Origin: Pinirhizobacter sp036499745
GTDB taxonomy: Bacteria > Pseudomonadota > Gammaproteobacteria > Xanthomonadales > Rhodanobacteraceae
Assembly: GCF_036499745.1 (NCBI RefSeq)
Contig: NZ_DASYDG010000010.1
Coordinates: 186,001-250,000 of the forward strand
DNA length: 64,000 nt
Reading direction: 5' to 3'
A program made the translations under genes and the position numbers. This document shows positions 51,081-59,467 of the stretch, one piece after another (the first letter of the stretch is position 1; each line of letters starts with the position of its first letter). The notes beneath the pieces were generated by a model, which did not search any database, was not told the DNA's origin, and saw nothing but the letters and a program-made list of their open reading frames with translations.

Positions 51081-52865
51081 ATGCGACCGACGAAGCGACT
51101 CATTGCGCTTGGCCTGGCCACCGCCCTGCTGGCTGCCTGCGGCCATAAGGACAAGGACGCGCCACTGGCCTTCGTGCCAGCCGATACCCCCTACGTGTTC
51201 GCCAACATCGAAGCGCCGTCAGACGACGTGCGCAACGCGGCCTACAACCAGTGGAACCTGCAGCTTCCCGGGCAGATCGCGCAGCTGAAGACGCTGGCCG
51301 ACAGCCAGCAGACGGTCGGCCACGTCAACAACGCCAACCTGCTGCGCGCACTGGTGAAGGAGGTCGAGGGTAAGAAGGCCCAGGACGTCGTCGCCGGCCT
51401 GGGCATGGATCCGAAGGGCAAGATGGCGTTCTACGGCCTGGGCCTGGCGCCCGTGCTGCGCGCGGACCTCGCCGATCCCAAGGCCTTCAATGCCTTCATC
51501 GATCGCATGGAAGCCGCCTACGGCCAGAAATTCGACGTAGCCAAGGTGGGTGACCAGTCTTATCGCAAGGCCGTGTCGGCGGAATCGGGCACCGAGGTGG
51601 TGCTGGCCGTCGTCGGCAAGCAAATGGTCGCCACCCTGCTGCCCTCGGACGCTGCCGAACCGCAGCTGCGCCAGGCACTGGGCCTGGACCGTCCGGAAAA
51701 GAACCTGCAGGACGATGGCCGCCTGGAGAAGATCGCCAAGGACAAGGGCTACGAGAAATTCGCCGTCGGCGCCGTGGACATCGCCCACCTGCTGCCTCTG
51801 ATGGCAAGCGGCAAGGATCCCCTCTTCGCCGCCATGGTGCGCCAGAAGATGCAGACCGATGCTGCCAAGACCGGCGAGCCGGTCACCGCCCAGGCCAACC
51901 CCTTCCCGCCGTCGTGCGAAGCCGATGCCACGCGCATCGCCGCCCGCTTCCCATCGGCCACCTTCGGCTACACCCGGATCGACGCCACCCACCAGGAGAC
52001 GCGCTTCGACATCGCGCTTGCACCGGACATCACCCAGGTGTTCTCGGGCCTTGAAGTGGAGGTGCCGGGACTGGGCAAGGACTCCGACGCCCCGTTCGAC
52101 TTTGCCCTGGCCCTGCCGGTGAAGCAGATGCGCGAATTCTGGACGGCCCAGGCCGACGCCGTCGCTGCCAAGCCGTTCCAGTGCCCGGCACTGGCCGGCC
52201 TGAACGAGACTTTCGCCAAGGTGGGCCCGGCCATGCAGCAAGCGGCCATCCCGCCGTTCGGCGACCTGCGCGGCGTCCGCATCACGCTCGACAGCTTCAG
52301 CATGCCGCCGGCCGACAAGGCCGGGCAGATCCCCTCCATCACCGGCCGCCTGCTGATCGCCACCAGCAACCCCGCGGGCCTGGTGGCCATGGGCAGCGCG
52401 GTGATGCCGTCCCTGGCCCAGGTCAAGCTGACGCCCGATGGCAAGCCCGTCGCCCTGCCGGCCGAGATGACGGCGATGGCCGGCGGCCCCGGCTTCGCCG
52501 CGATGACCGACAAAGCCGTAGCCATCGGCATCGGCGCCGGCCAGGACGCCAAGCTTGGCGACATGCTCAAGGACACCCTCGGCGACAAGGGCCGCCAGAT
52601 GCGCGTGCATCTGAACGGCGACATGTACCGCACGTGGATCGACGTCATGGCCGACAAGGCCGACGCCATGAGCGCCGCTGGCATCGGCATCGACCCCACC
52701 GCGGACCCGGCCACGGCCGACAAAGCGCGCGCCGATGCCGCTGCCCGATCCAAGGCCCAGTTCGACACCATGCGGGCGCAAGCCCAGCGCATCGTGCAGC
52801 TGTCCGGCGACGTCCTGGTAGACGGCAACGGTCTGGTCATCACCAGCAAGGCCGAAACCAAGTAA
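51081..52865 (+). CDS. Large predicted lipoprotein of unknown function
   Basis: A 594-residue protein. The N-terminus is a lipoprotein signal (KRLIALGLATALLAACG, with the lipobox ALLAAC giving Cys near residue 18). The rest is a soluble, Ala/Lys/Asp-rich periplasmic protein with no catalytic motif I recognise; two cysteines near residues 278 and 371 may form a disulfide. Several segments repeat a pattern of short alpha-beta units, as in DUF3352-like proteins of similar size, but I cannot assign it firmly. ATG 51081 has AAGGA eight bases upstream; GTG 51075 is also possible. It has its own terminator and lies 120 bp past pyrB. Confidence 0.75.
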   Translation: MRPTKRLIALGLATALLAACGHKDKDAPLAFVPADTPYVFANIEAPSDDVRNAAYNQWNLQLPGQIAQLKTLADSQQTVGHVNNANLLRALVKEVEGKKAQDVVAGLGMDPKGKMAFYGLGLAPVLRADLADPKAFNAFIDRMEAAYGQKFDVAKVGDQSYRKAVSAESGTEVVLAVVGKQMVATLLPSDAAEPQLRQALGLDRPEKNLQDDGRLEKIAKDKGYEKFAVGAVDIAHLLPLMASGKDPLFAAMVRQKMQTDAAKTGEPVTAQANPFPPSCEADATRIAARFPSATFGYTRIDATHQETRFDIALAPDITQVFSGLEVEVPGLGKDSDAPFDFALALPVKQMREFWTAQADAVAAKPFQCPALAGLNETFAKVGPAMQQAAIPPFGDLRGVRITLDSFSMPPADKAGQIPSITGRLLIATSNPAGLVAMGSAVMPSLAQVKLTPDGKPVALPAEMTAMAGGPGFAAMTDKAVAIGIGAGQDAKLGDMLKDTLGDKGRQMRVHLNGDMYRTWIDVMADKADAMSAAGIGIDPTADPATADKARADAAARSKAQFDTMRAQAQRIVQLSGDVLVDGNGLVITSKAETK

Positions 52866-52887
52866 TCGTGCAGTCCGTCGTGTAGCG

Positions 52888-52917
52888 AAAAAGGGCGCCT
52901 TTGTGGCGCCCTTTTTC
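52888..52917 (+). terminator. Rho-independent terminator after the lipoprotein gene
   Basis: The arms AAAAAGGGCGCC (52888-52899) and GGCGCCCTTTTT (52905-52916) are perfectly complementary around TTTGT. It has A and T tracts on both sides and could work in both directions. Confidence 0.9.
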
Positions 52918-52938
52918 TTGGCTCGGGCGTGGTCGCAG

Positions 52939-53172
52939 GAGCCGGGGGCCATCAGCCTCGTCGCTCCGGTTACACCGGCGCTTGGGGGAAGAGGCCGCTG
53001 CGCGGCTTTTTCTTATGGCTGCGCCCCGGCGCGCGCGCGTTGCGGGCGGGGGTTTTCGAGGCGGCCCTTGGCCTTCGCGAAAACGACCGGCCAAGGCCGG
53101 TCCCCTGCGGGCCTGTTCCGCCCGCAGCGCTCGGTTCCACAAGTCGCCAACGAGGCTGATGGCCCCCGGCTC
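52939..53172 (-). repeat. Inverted-repeat element, copy A (234 bp)
   Basis: The element is bounded by a perfect 23-base inverted repeat: GAGCCGGGGGCCATCAGCCTCGT at 52939-52961 and its complement at 53150-53172. Inside are further hairpins (ACCGGCC-AA-GGCCGGT at about 53085-53101; CTGCGGGC-CTGTTCC-GCCCGCAG at about 53105-53127). Read on the minus strand, its core matches copy B: AGGCCCG, GTTTTC...GAAAACCCCCG, CGCAGCCATAAGA, GCCGCGCAGCGGCCTC. Open frames through it lack ribosome-binding sites. It has no transposase, and looks like a small non-autonomous element or a structured RNA gene. Confidence 0.7.
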
Positions 53173-53320
53173 TGGACACGTCCGAGGTGGGGTGCAGGAC
53201 AAACAGAGTGACAACGCATGGAGCGGACCGCACGCTCGAGGTTTCAGCCCGATGGTAGCGAACGCGGCAACTGCGCCATGCAGGTCAGCCGTGCTTTCCA
53301 CCGCGAACCTCAGTTCGGCA

Positions 53321-53559
53321 GAGCCGGCGGGGCCCAGCGGCGGCGCTCCGTGCGAAGGCGAAGGGCTTCGGCCGGATCAGGCCCGTCAGGGGGCCGGCCA
53401 TGGACGGCCGGCCGTTTTCACTGAGCCAGGATGGCGAATTGAAAACCCCCGGTCGAAGCCCGTCCGATGGGCGCGCAGCCATAAGACACGCCGCGAAGCG
53501 GCCTCCGATTCCCGAGGGTCGCCGCAGCCATGAGCGCCGCCACTGGGTCCCGCCGGCTC
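53321..53559 (+). repeat. Inverted-repeat element, copy B (239 bp)
   Basis: Lies 148 bp from copy A in opposite orientation. Its 28-base ends (53321-53348 and 53532-53559) are complementary at 26 positions and share only GAGCCGG-GGG-CC with the ends of copy A; otherwise the repeats differ in sequence but are self-complementary in each copy. The internal blocks AGGCCCGTCAGGGG, GGCCGGCC hairpin, CGTTTTC...GAAAACCCCCGG, GCGCAGCCATAAGA and CCGCGAAGCGGCCTC match copy A in order and spacing. The remaining bases of the 52918-53717 gap show no gene. Confidence 0.68.
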
Positions 53560-53717
53560 TCCCCGACAACCTGAACGCTTCACGATTCCTTGCCGACCGG
53601 GCGATGAACAAACCGGCAGGTTCCCACGGATCGTTCACCCATGGCCTGTTTCCATGACGCCACGGTAAGCGGCGCCTGCGGGCTGCCGGCCGTTATTCCC
53701 ATCAACAGGAGTTAGCC

Positions 53718-54074
53718 ATGAATGCATCACTGATTCGCAAGACCATCCTTTCCGCGGCCCTGGTTGCCGGCGTGGCTGCACTCCCGCTTGCCACGGTGAG
53801 CGCGCAGGATTCGATGTCCAAGGAGAAGACCAACCAGACGGTGCCCGACAAGGCGGCTGATGGCTGGATCACCACCAAGGTGAAGAGCGAGCTGGCCTCG
53901 ACCAAGGGCATCAAGTCGACCGACATCTCGGTCGATACCAACGACGGCGTGGTCACGCTGTCGGGCACCACCGATACCGCCGCGGCCAAAACCAAGGCCG
54001 AGCATGTGGCCAAGAAGGTGAAAGGCGTGAAGAGCGTTTCGGCTGACGGTCTGATGGTGGGCGCGTCGAAGTAA
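53718..54074 (+). CDS. Periplasmic BON-domain protein
   Basis: A 118-residue exported protein: signal peptide (IRKTILSAALVAGVAALPLATVSA) and one BON domain (about 50-115: WITTKVKSELASTKGIKSTD, VSVDTNDGVVTLSGTTDT, VKGVKSVSADGLMV). BON domains bind phospholipid membranes or pore-forming proteins; single-BON proteins such as OsmY are induced by osmotic stress. AGGAG precedes ATG 53718. It is followed by its own terminator. Confidence 0.9.
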   Translation: MNASLIRKTILSAALVAGVAALPLATVSAQDSMSKEKTNQTVPDKAADGWITTKVKSELASTKGIKSTDISVDTNDGVVTLSGTTDTAAAKTKAEHVAKKVKGVKSVSADGLMVGASK

Positions 54075-54094
54075 TTGCGCGACGCCTTGAAATG

Positions 54095-54127
54095 AATAGG
54101 GAGCCCGCGAGGGCTCCCTATTTTTTT
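54095..54127 (+). terminator. Rho-independent terminator after the BON-domain gene
   Basis: Twelve-base arms AATAGGGAGCCC (54095-54106) and GGGCTCCCTATT (54111-54122) around GCGA lead into a run of T to 54127. It lies between the convergent BON gene and pilU. Confidence 0.92.
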
Positions 54128-54143
54128 CGAACACGGTGGCCGG

Positions 54144-55307
54144 CTAGCGGCGCAGCATGCCGCCGAACTGGTTCTTATCCGACGTTTCCTGCACGGAAAC
54201 ACCTTCCAGCCCCTGGCTGAGGGTATGCGCATCGCCGCCCTGGGCCAGCTTGATGCGCAGGCGCACTTCGTTGGAGCTGTCGGCGTGGCGCAAGGCGTCC
54301 TCGTAGGAGATCTCGCCCGCGTGGTACAGGGTGACCAGGGCCTGGTCGAAGGTCTGCATCCCCAGGTTGGTCGAATCGCGCATCACTTCCTTGATCTTGT
54401 GGATCTCGCCCTGGCGGATGTAGTCCTGCACTAAAGGCGTGCCGAGCAGGATTTCCACCGCTACGCGGCGTGCCTTGCCATCGGGCGTGGGAATGAGCTG
54501 CTGGGCCACGATGCCCTTGAGGTTCAGCGACAGGTCCATGAAGAGCTGGGTGCGGCGGTCTTCCGGGAAGAAGTGCAGGATGCGGTCCATCGCCTGGTTG
54601 GCGTTGTTCGCATGCAGCGTGCACAGGCACAGATGGCCGGTTTCCGAGAAGTTGATCGCGTGTTCCATTGTTTCGCGCGTGCGCACCTCGCCGATCATGA
54701 TCACGTCGGGCGCCTGGCGCAGGGTGTTTTTCAGCGCGTTCTCCCAGCTGTCGGTGTCGATGCCGATTTCGCGCTGGGTGATGATGCAGTTCTCGTGTTT
54801 GTGAACGTATTCGATCGGGTCTTCGATGGTGATGATGTGGCCTGTCGAGTTGTGGTTGCGGTAGCCAACCAGCGCTGCCAGCGAGGTCGATTTACCGGTG
54901 CCGGTGCCGCCCACGAAGATCACGATGCCGCGCTTGGTCATCGCCAGCTGTTTGAGGATCGGCGGCAGGTTGAGGTCTTCGAAAGTTGGGATCTTCGATT
55001 CGATCCGGCGCAGCACCATGCCCACGCAGTTGCGCTGATAGAAGCACGACACGCGGAAGCGGCCCACACCCGAGGCACTGATGGCGAACTGGCACTCGTG
55101 GGTCTTTTCAAATTCCTCGCGTTGCGAGGGTGTCATCACGTTCAGCACCATGTCGCGCGATTGCTGCGCGGTGAGCGGGCTTTGCGTGATGGGGACAATG
55201 CGCCCCTGGATCTTCATTGAAGGTGCAACACCTGCAGTGATGAACAGGTCAGACGCCTGTTTATGCACCATCAACTTCAGGAAAGAAGTGAAATCGAAAT
55301 CGCTCAT
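54144..55307 (-). CDS. pilU: PilU twitching-motility ATPase
   Basis: A 387-residue hexameric secretion-type ATPase: N-terminal PAS-like domain (ASDLFITAGVAPSMKIQGRI) and core with Walker A GGTGTGKST, Asp box ITIEDPIEYVHKH, Walker B APDVIMIGEVRTRETMEHA and His box HLCLCTLHANNANQAMDRIL. PilU is a PilT-dependent accessory retraction motor of type IV pili. The longer C-terminus and VQDYIRQGEIHKIKEVM, rather than the PilT AIRNLIRE motif, mark it as PilU. ATG 55307 is used; TTG 55313 is possible. Confidence 0.94.
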   Translation of the reverse strand: MSDFDFTSFLKLMVHKQASDLFITAGVAPSMKIQGRIVPITQSPLTAQQSRDMVLNVMTPSQREEFEKTHECQFAISASGVGRFRVSCFYQRNCVGMVLRRIESKIPTFEDLNLPPILKQLAMTKRGIVIFVGGTGTGKSTSLAALVGYRNHNSTGHIITIEDPIEYVHKHENCIITQREIGIDTDSWENALKNTLRQAPDVIMIGEVRTRETMEHAINFSETGHLCLCTLHANNANQAMDRILHFFPEDRRTQLFMDLSLNLKGIVAQQLIPTPDGKARRVAVEILLGTPLVQDYIRQGEIHKIKEVMRDSTNLGMQTFDQALVTLYHAGEISYEDALRHADSSNEVRLRIKLAQGGDAHTLSQGLEGVSVQETSDKNQFGGMLRR

Positions 55308-55459
55308 GACCAAAACCCTATCGCCGGCACCCGGCGCCCCTCGGGCGAGGATATACCTGTTTCGGTCCGGCCGCGCTCACGGCCGGGAGTGGTACGCCGG
55401 AAGGCTGATGGAGTTGGCACTCCGGAACGATTCCCCGCCCCGGTACAGGCCCCATGCTT

Positions 55460-55490
55460 GCCGGGGCAACCTTTACATGGCTGCCCCGGC
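55460..55490. promoter_or_regulatory. Hairpin in the pilT-pilU intergenic region
   Basis: GCCGGGGCA (55460-55468) and TGCCCCGGC (55482-55490) are perfect nine-base inverted repeats with a 13-base spacer, just after the pilT stop on the minus strand. There is no T tract, so it may be an mRNA-stabilising hairpin or a partial transcription barrier between pilT and pilU rather than a terminator. Confidence 0.5.
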
Positions 55491-55501
55491 CGTCCGGCTG
55501 C

Positions 55502-56539
55502 TTACTTGAACACTTCCTTGTTCTTCGCATAACCCACCGCCTGCTGGCGGGTCACCAGGCCACGCTTGACCAGGTCCTGCAGGGTCTGGTCGAGGGTCTG
55601 CATGCCGTATTGCTGGCCGGTCTGGATCGCCGAGTACATCTGGGCGACCTTGTCTTCGCGGATCAGGTTACGGATGGCTGGGATGGCCACCATAATTTCA
55701 TGCGCCGCCACGCGGCCGCCGCCGACCTTCTTCAGCAGGGTCTGCGAAATCACCGCGCGCAGCGACTCCGACAGCATCGAGCGCACCATGGGTTTTTCAC
55801 CGGCCGGGAACACGTCGATGATGCGGTCGATGGTCTTGGCGGCCGACGAGGTATGCAGGGTGCCGAACACCAGGTGGCCGGTTTCCGCGGCGGTCAGCGC
55901 CAGGCGGATGGTTTCCAGGTCGCGCAGCTCACCCACCAGGATGTAGTCCGGGTCTTCGCGAAGCGCCGAACGCAGGGCCTCGGTGAAGCCGTGCGTGTCG
56001 CGGTGCACCTCGCGCTGGTTCACCAGGCACTTGTGCGAGGTATGGACGAATTCGATCGGGTCCTCGATGGTGAGGATGTGGCCGTATTCGTTCTTGTTGA
56101 TGTGGTCGACCATCGCGGCAAGCGTGGTGGACTTGCCCGAACCGGTGGGGCCGGTGACCAGGATCAGCCCCTGCGGCTGCTCGATCAGTTCGCGGAAGAT
56201 GCGCGGCGTGGCGAGGTCTTCAAGCGTGAGCACTTCAGAGGGAATGGTACGGAACACCGCGCCCGCGCCGCGGTTGTGGTTGAAGGCATTCACGCGGAAA
56301 CGCGCCAGGCCGGGAATCTCGAAGGAGAAGTCGACCTCGAAGAATTCTTCGTAGTCGCGGCGCTGCTTGTCCGACATGATGTCGTAGATCAGCGAGTGCA
56401 CCTGCTTGTGCTCGAGCGCCGGGATGTTGATGCGCCGCACGTCGCCGTCCACGCGGATCATCGGCGGCAGGCCGGCGGAGAGGTGGAGGTCGGATGCCTT
56501 GTTCTTCACCGAGAAGGCAAGCAGTTCGGCGATGTCCAT
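55502..56539 (-). CDS. pilT: PilT type IV pilus retraction ATPase
   Basis: 345 residues, as in Pseudomonas aeruginosa (344). Segments ASDLHLSAGLPPMIRVDGDV, Walker A GPTGSGKSTT, Asp box LTIEDPIEFVHTS, Walker B DYILVGELRDLETI, His box HLVFGTLHTSSAAKTIDRI, and the retraction motif AIRNLIRE are intact. ATG 56539 follows AGGGGA. It powers pilus disassembly and twitching. It is divergent from proC; the Chp cluster 9 kb away is its known controller in related bacteria. Confidence 0.97.
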   Translation of the reverse strand: MDIAELLAFSVKNKASDLHLSAGLPPMIRVDGDVRRINIPALEHKQVHSLIYDIMSDKQRRDYEEFFEVDFSFEIPGLARFRVNAFNHNRGAGAVFRTIPSEVLTLEDLATPRIFRELIEQPQGLILVTGPTGSGKSTTLAAMVDHINKNEYGHILTIEDPIEFVHTSHKCLVNQREVHRDTHGFTEALRSALREDPDYILVGELRDLETIRLALTAAETGHLVFGTLHTSSAAKTIDRIIDVFPAGEKPMVRSMLSESLRAVISQTLLKKVGGGRVAAHEIMVAIPAIRNLIREDKVAQMYSAIQTGQQYGMQTLDQTLQDLVKRGLVTRQQAVGYAKNKEVFK

Positions 56540-56752
56540 CGTATTCCCCTGGGTCTTTTCGTAACGTACGGGCGGTGCGGCCAATGGCACGGCGAAACGG
56601 CAACGGATGACCACCATCGTCGCCGCAGGTCCTGAATACCAGGTCCCCCTTGCGCGCCTAGGGTAACCACCGCCGCCGGGAAGGGGCAAGCTGCGGGTAT
56701 ATTGTCGTCTGTCGGCGCGTTGACGCGCCCTTGCCCTCCCCCAAGGAGACCC

Positions 56753-57577
56753 ATGACGCGCATAGCCTTCATCGGCGGCGGCAACATGGCACGCAGCCTG
56801 ATCGGCGGCGTGCTGAAGAACGGCGGCCACGCAGGCTCCATCAGCGTTGCCGAGCCACGTGCCTATAGCTGCCAGGAGCTCGCCCGCGAATTCGGCGTGG
56901 CCACCTACCCGCAGAACGTGCTGGCCGCCGAGGGTGCCGAACTGCTGGTACTGGCGGTCAAGCCCCAGGTGATGCCCGCGGTCTGCAAGGAATTGAAGCA
57001 CGTGGTGGCGCGCTCACGGCCGCTCGTGGTTTCCATTGCCGCCGGTATCCGGATTGCCCAGATCGAGCGCTGGCTGGGTGGCCCCCAGGCGGTGGTCCGG
57101 TGCATGCCCAATACACCGGCGCTGATTGGCGCCGGGGCCACTGGCCTGTTCGCCAACGGCCGGGTGGGTGCCCCGCAACGGGCGCTGGCGCAGCACCTGC
57201 TGGATTCGGCCGGCCTCACCACCTGGGTCCCGCAGGAAGAAGACCTCGACGTGGTCACGGCGATCTCGGGCTCAGGGCCTGCCTATTTCTTCCTGCTGGC
57301 CGAGGCGCTGGAGGCCGCCGGCGTAGCCCAGGGGCTTTCCCCGGAGACTGCCCGCGCGCTGGCTGCGCAAACCGCCCTGGGTGCCGGACGGATGCTGGCC
57401 GAAAGCGGTGAGCCGGCTGCCACGCTACGCGAGCAGGTGACCTCCCCCAACGGCACCACCCAGGCGGCGCTGGAAAGCTTCGCCATGGATCATTTCAACC
57501 TTATCGTCGAACGCGCCGTCGACGCCGCCACCCGGCGGGCCGAGGCGCTGTCCGCTGCCATGGATGCAGAATCGTGA
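56753..57577 (+). CDS. proC: Pyrroline-5-carboxylate reductase
   Basis: A 274-residue NAD(P)H-dependent enzyme for the last step of proline synthesis. The N-terminal Rossmann motif is IAFIGGGNMARSLIGGVL and the C-terminal signature is LREQVTSPNGTTQAALESF. ATG 56753 has AAGGAG upstream. In Pseudomonas a PLP-homeostasis gene (yggS) lies between pilT and proC; it is missing here. The stop overlaps the yggT GTG start by four bases. Confidence 0.95.
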   Translation: MTRIAFIGGGNMARSLIGGVLKNGGHAGSISVAEPRAYSCQELAREFGVATYPQNVLAAEGAELLVLAVKPQVMPAVCKELKHVVARSRPLVVSIAAGIRIAQIERWLGGPQAVVRCMPNTPALIGAGATGLFANGRVGAPQRALAQHLLDSAGLTTWVPQEEDLDVVTAISGSGPAYFFLLAEALEAAGVAQGLSPETARALAAQTALGAGRMLAESGEPAATLREQVTSPNGTTQAALESFAMDHFNLIVERAVDAATRRAEALSAAMDAES

Positions 57578-58149
57578 ATTACCTTGCCAACGCCGGGGGC
57601 CTGGTCATCGGCTTCATTTTCGGCGCCATCGTTACATTGTTCGTCCTGCGCTTCCTTGCTGAGGTTTGCCGCGCCGATTTCCACAACCCTCTCTGCCAGG
57701 TGTTGTACCGCTATACGAATCCGATCCTGCAGCCGCTGCGGCGGGTGCTGCCGACCTGGCGACGGTGGAACAGCGCGGCACTGGTGCTGGCGTACCTGGC
57801 CGAGCTTGCCAAGATAGTGCTGGGCTTCGCCATCGTCGGCGTGATGCCCTCGGTACCGGGTCTGGTGGTGCTGGCGCTGGCCGAACTCGTCGACTATTTC
57901 GTGATGCTTTACGTGGTACTGGTGTTCGCATGGTCGCTGATGAGCATGATGAGCACCGATCGCTACCATCCGGTGATCCGCCTGGTGGGAAGCCTGGTCG
58001 AACCGGTACTGCGGCCATTGCGTGGCCGGATCGTGCTCGGCGGCCTGGATTTCTCGCCCGCCGTGGTGATCCTGGCGTTGATGTTGCTGCGCGTGACCCT
58101 GGTGCTGATGATCAGCGACTTCGGCATGCGCCTGGCCGGCGCTGCCTGA
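57574..58149 (+). CDS. YggT-family membrane protein
   Basis: A 191-residue inner-membrane protein with two YggT units: the first (PILQPLRRVLPTW, about 45-60) and the second (VEPVLRPLRGRIVLGGLDFSPAVVI near 145-170), each followed or preceded by long hydrophobic helices. The paired motif PVLxPxRxxxP is the family hallmark. YggT proteins are linked to cell-division-site or envelope processes in plastids and bacteria; the function is not settled. GTG 57574 overlaps proC. Confidence 0.9.
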   Translation: MNYLANAGGLVIGFIFGAIVTLFVLRFLAEVCRADFHNPLCQVLYRYTNPILQPLRRVLPTWRRWNSAALVLAYLAELAKIVLGFAIVGVMPSVPGLVVLALAELVDYFVMLYVVLVFAWSLMSMMSTDRYHPVIRLVGSLVEPVLRPLRGRIVLGGLDFSPAVVILALMLLRVTLVLMISDFGMRLAGAA

Positions 58150-58162
58150 CGGGAGTATTGCC

Positions 58163-58579
58163 ATGAAAACCGTGCTCTTTCTTGCATTCCTTGCGCTGGC
58201 GGGCCCCGCCCTGGCTGATGAAATGCGCGCCGGTGAGTTCATTGTGCGCTACAACGCGCTCTCCGCCGACGGCCTGCCGGCGGCGTCGGCCAAGGCGCAG
58301 GGCGTGGCGCACACCCCGGAACAGGGCCTTCTGAACGTCTCTGCCAGTCGCATTGCCAACGACGATAGCGTCGAAGCCACGGTGAAGGCAAAAGTCACCA
58401 CCCTCACCGGCGACAACGTGCCGATCACCATCCGCAAGATCAGCGAAGGCGGCAGCACCACCTACCTTGGCACCTTCACCGTACCCAACTCCGGCTCGCT
58501 GCATTTCGTGCTGGACGTCACCCCCAGGGGCGGTACGACCCAGCACGCGGAATTCAACCAGGATTTCATCGTCGACTAA
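58163..58579 (+). CDS. Secreted DUF4426-family protein
   Basis: A 138-residue protein with a cleavable signal peptide (KTVLFLAFLALAGPALA, cut near ALA-DEM) and an immunoglobulin-like beta domain matching the DUF4426 pattern: FIVRYNALSADGLP, the ISRI-like VSASRIAND and a C-terminal FNQDFIV. In Pseudomonas a relative (PA0388) sits in the same neighbourhood. Function is unknown. It is 13 bp after yggT, so probably cotranscribed with proC-yggT. Confidence 0.82.
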   Translation: MKTVLFLAFLALAGPALADEMRAGEFIVRYNALSADGLPAASAKAQGVAHTPEQGLLNVSASRIANDDSVEATVKAKVTTLTGDNVPITIRKISEGGSTTYLGTFTVPNSGSLHFVLDVTPRGGTTQHAEFNQDFIVD

Positions 58580-58654
58580 GGTCGATCGTGCCAGTGCGCT
58601 GGTACCCTCCTCAGCGTCGATAGAGCCGCCTCTGGCAAATAACGGCGATGGAGC

Positions 58655-59467
58655 TCAGAGGTTCGTTTTTGCGGCCCACGCGGTGATGATCGCGTGGATG
58701 GCATCAAGGCCGTCGAAGATCGCCGCCGGCCCCGGCTGCAGGATGATCGGTGACTTGATTTCATAGAGGTCGCCGTTGCGCACGGCGGGGACGTCCGCCC
58801 AGCCCTCGCGCGCGGCGACAATTCCAGGCCGGAATCGCTTGCCGCACCATGAGCCAAGGATGATGTCAGGCGCGCGACGCGCCGCTTCCGTCGGGTCGGC
58901 CAGGATGCGCTGTTTGGCCAGTGGCTCCATCATCAGTTCGGGGAAGACATCATCGCCACCGGCGATGCGGATCAATTCGGCCACCCAGCGGATGCCGGTG
59001 ATCTGTGGGTCGTCCCACTCTTCGAAATATACTTTCGGGCGGCGCGGTAACGCGGCCGCCAACGCCGACACGCGTGCCAGTTGCGCCTGCGCACGCTGCG
59101 CCAGCGCTTCGGCGCGATCGCTTGCACCGACCATCGCACCCAGCCGGCGGATATAGGCGACGATGCCTTCCACGCTGCGGTGGTTGCTGATCCACACTTC
59201 CACGCCGGCCTTGATGAGGTCGCGGGCGATGTCGGCCTGGATGTCCGAGAACCCGATCGCAAGATCAGGTTTCAAGTCCAGGATGGCCCCGATCTTCGCA
59301 CTGGTGAACGCCGAGACTTTCGGCTTCTCCTTGCGCGCCCGTGATGGCCGCACGGTGAAGCCGGAAATACCCACGATGCGGTGTTCCTCGCCAATGGCGT
59401 AGAGCACCTCGGTGGGTTCTTCGGTCAGGCAGACGATGCGCTGCGGGAAGGCGTCGGACAAGATCAA
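58655..59467 (-). CDS. BtuF-like cobalamin-binding (periplasmic-binding-protein fold) protein without signal peptide
   Basis: A 270-residue type-III periplasmic-binding-protein-like domain: PQRIVCLTEEPTEVLYAIGE, the LDLKPDLAIGF hinge start, and the C-terminal GDDVFPELMMEPLAKQR and ADVPAVRNGDLYEI. This is the BtuF/FecB pattern. No signal peptide precedes it: the chosen TTG (59467) overlaps the upstream gene's stop as TTGA, and the fold begins within ten residues. It may therefore bind its ligand in the cytoplasm, unlike canonical BtuF. No BtuC/BtuD genes are adjacent. A second TTG at 59461 is possible. Confidence 0.78.
   Translation of the reverse strand: MILSDAFPQRIVCLTEEPTEVLYAIGEEHRIVGISGFTVRPSRARKEKPKVSAFTSAKIGAILDLKPDLAIGFSDIQADIARDLIKAGVEVWISNHRSVEGIVAYIRRLGAMVGASDRAEALAQRAQAQLARVSALAAALPRRPKVYFEEWDDPQITGIRWVAELIRIAGGDDVFPELMMEPLAKQRILADPTEAARRAPDIILGSWCGKRFRPGIVAAREGWADVPAVRNGDLYEIKSPIILQPGPAAIFDGLDAIHAIITAWAAKTNL

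Noticed and set aside
52840..53638. Several open frames on both strands in the gap between the lipoprotein and BON-domain genes
   Set aside because: They run through the inverted repeats, so both strands give similar peptides such as EPGAISLV, and none has a ribosome-binding site. They are by-products of the repeat elements.
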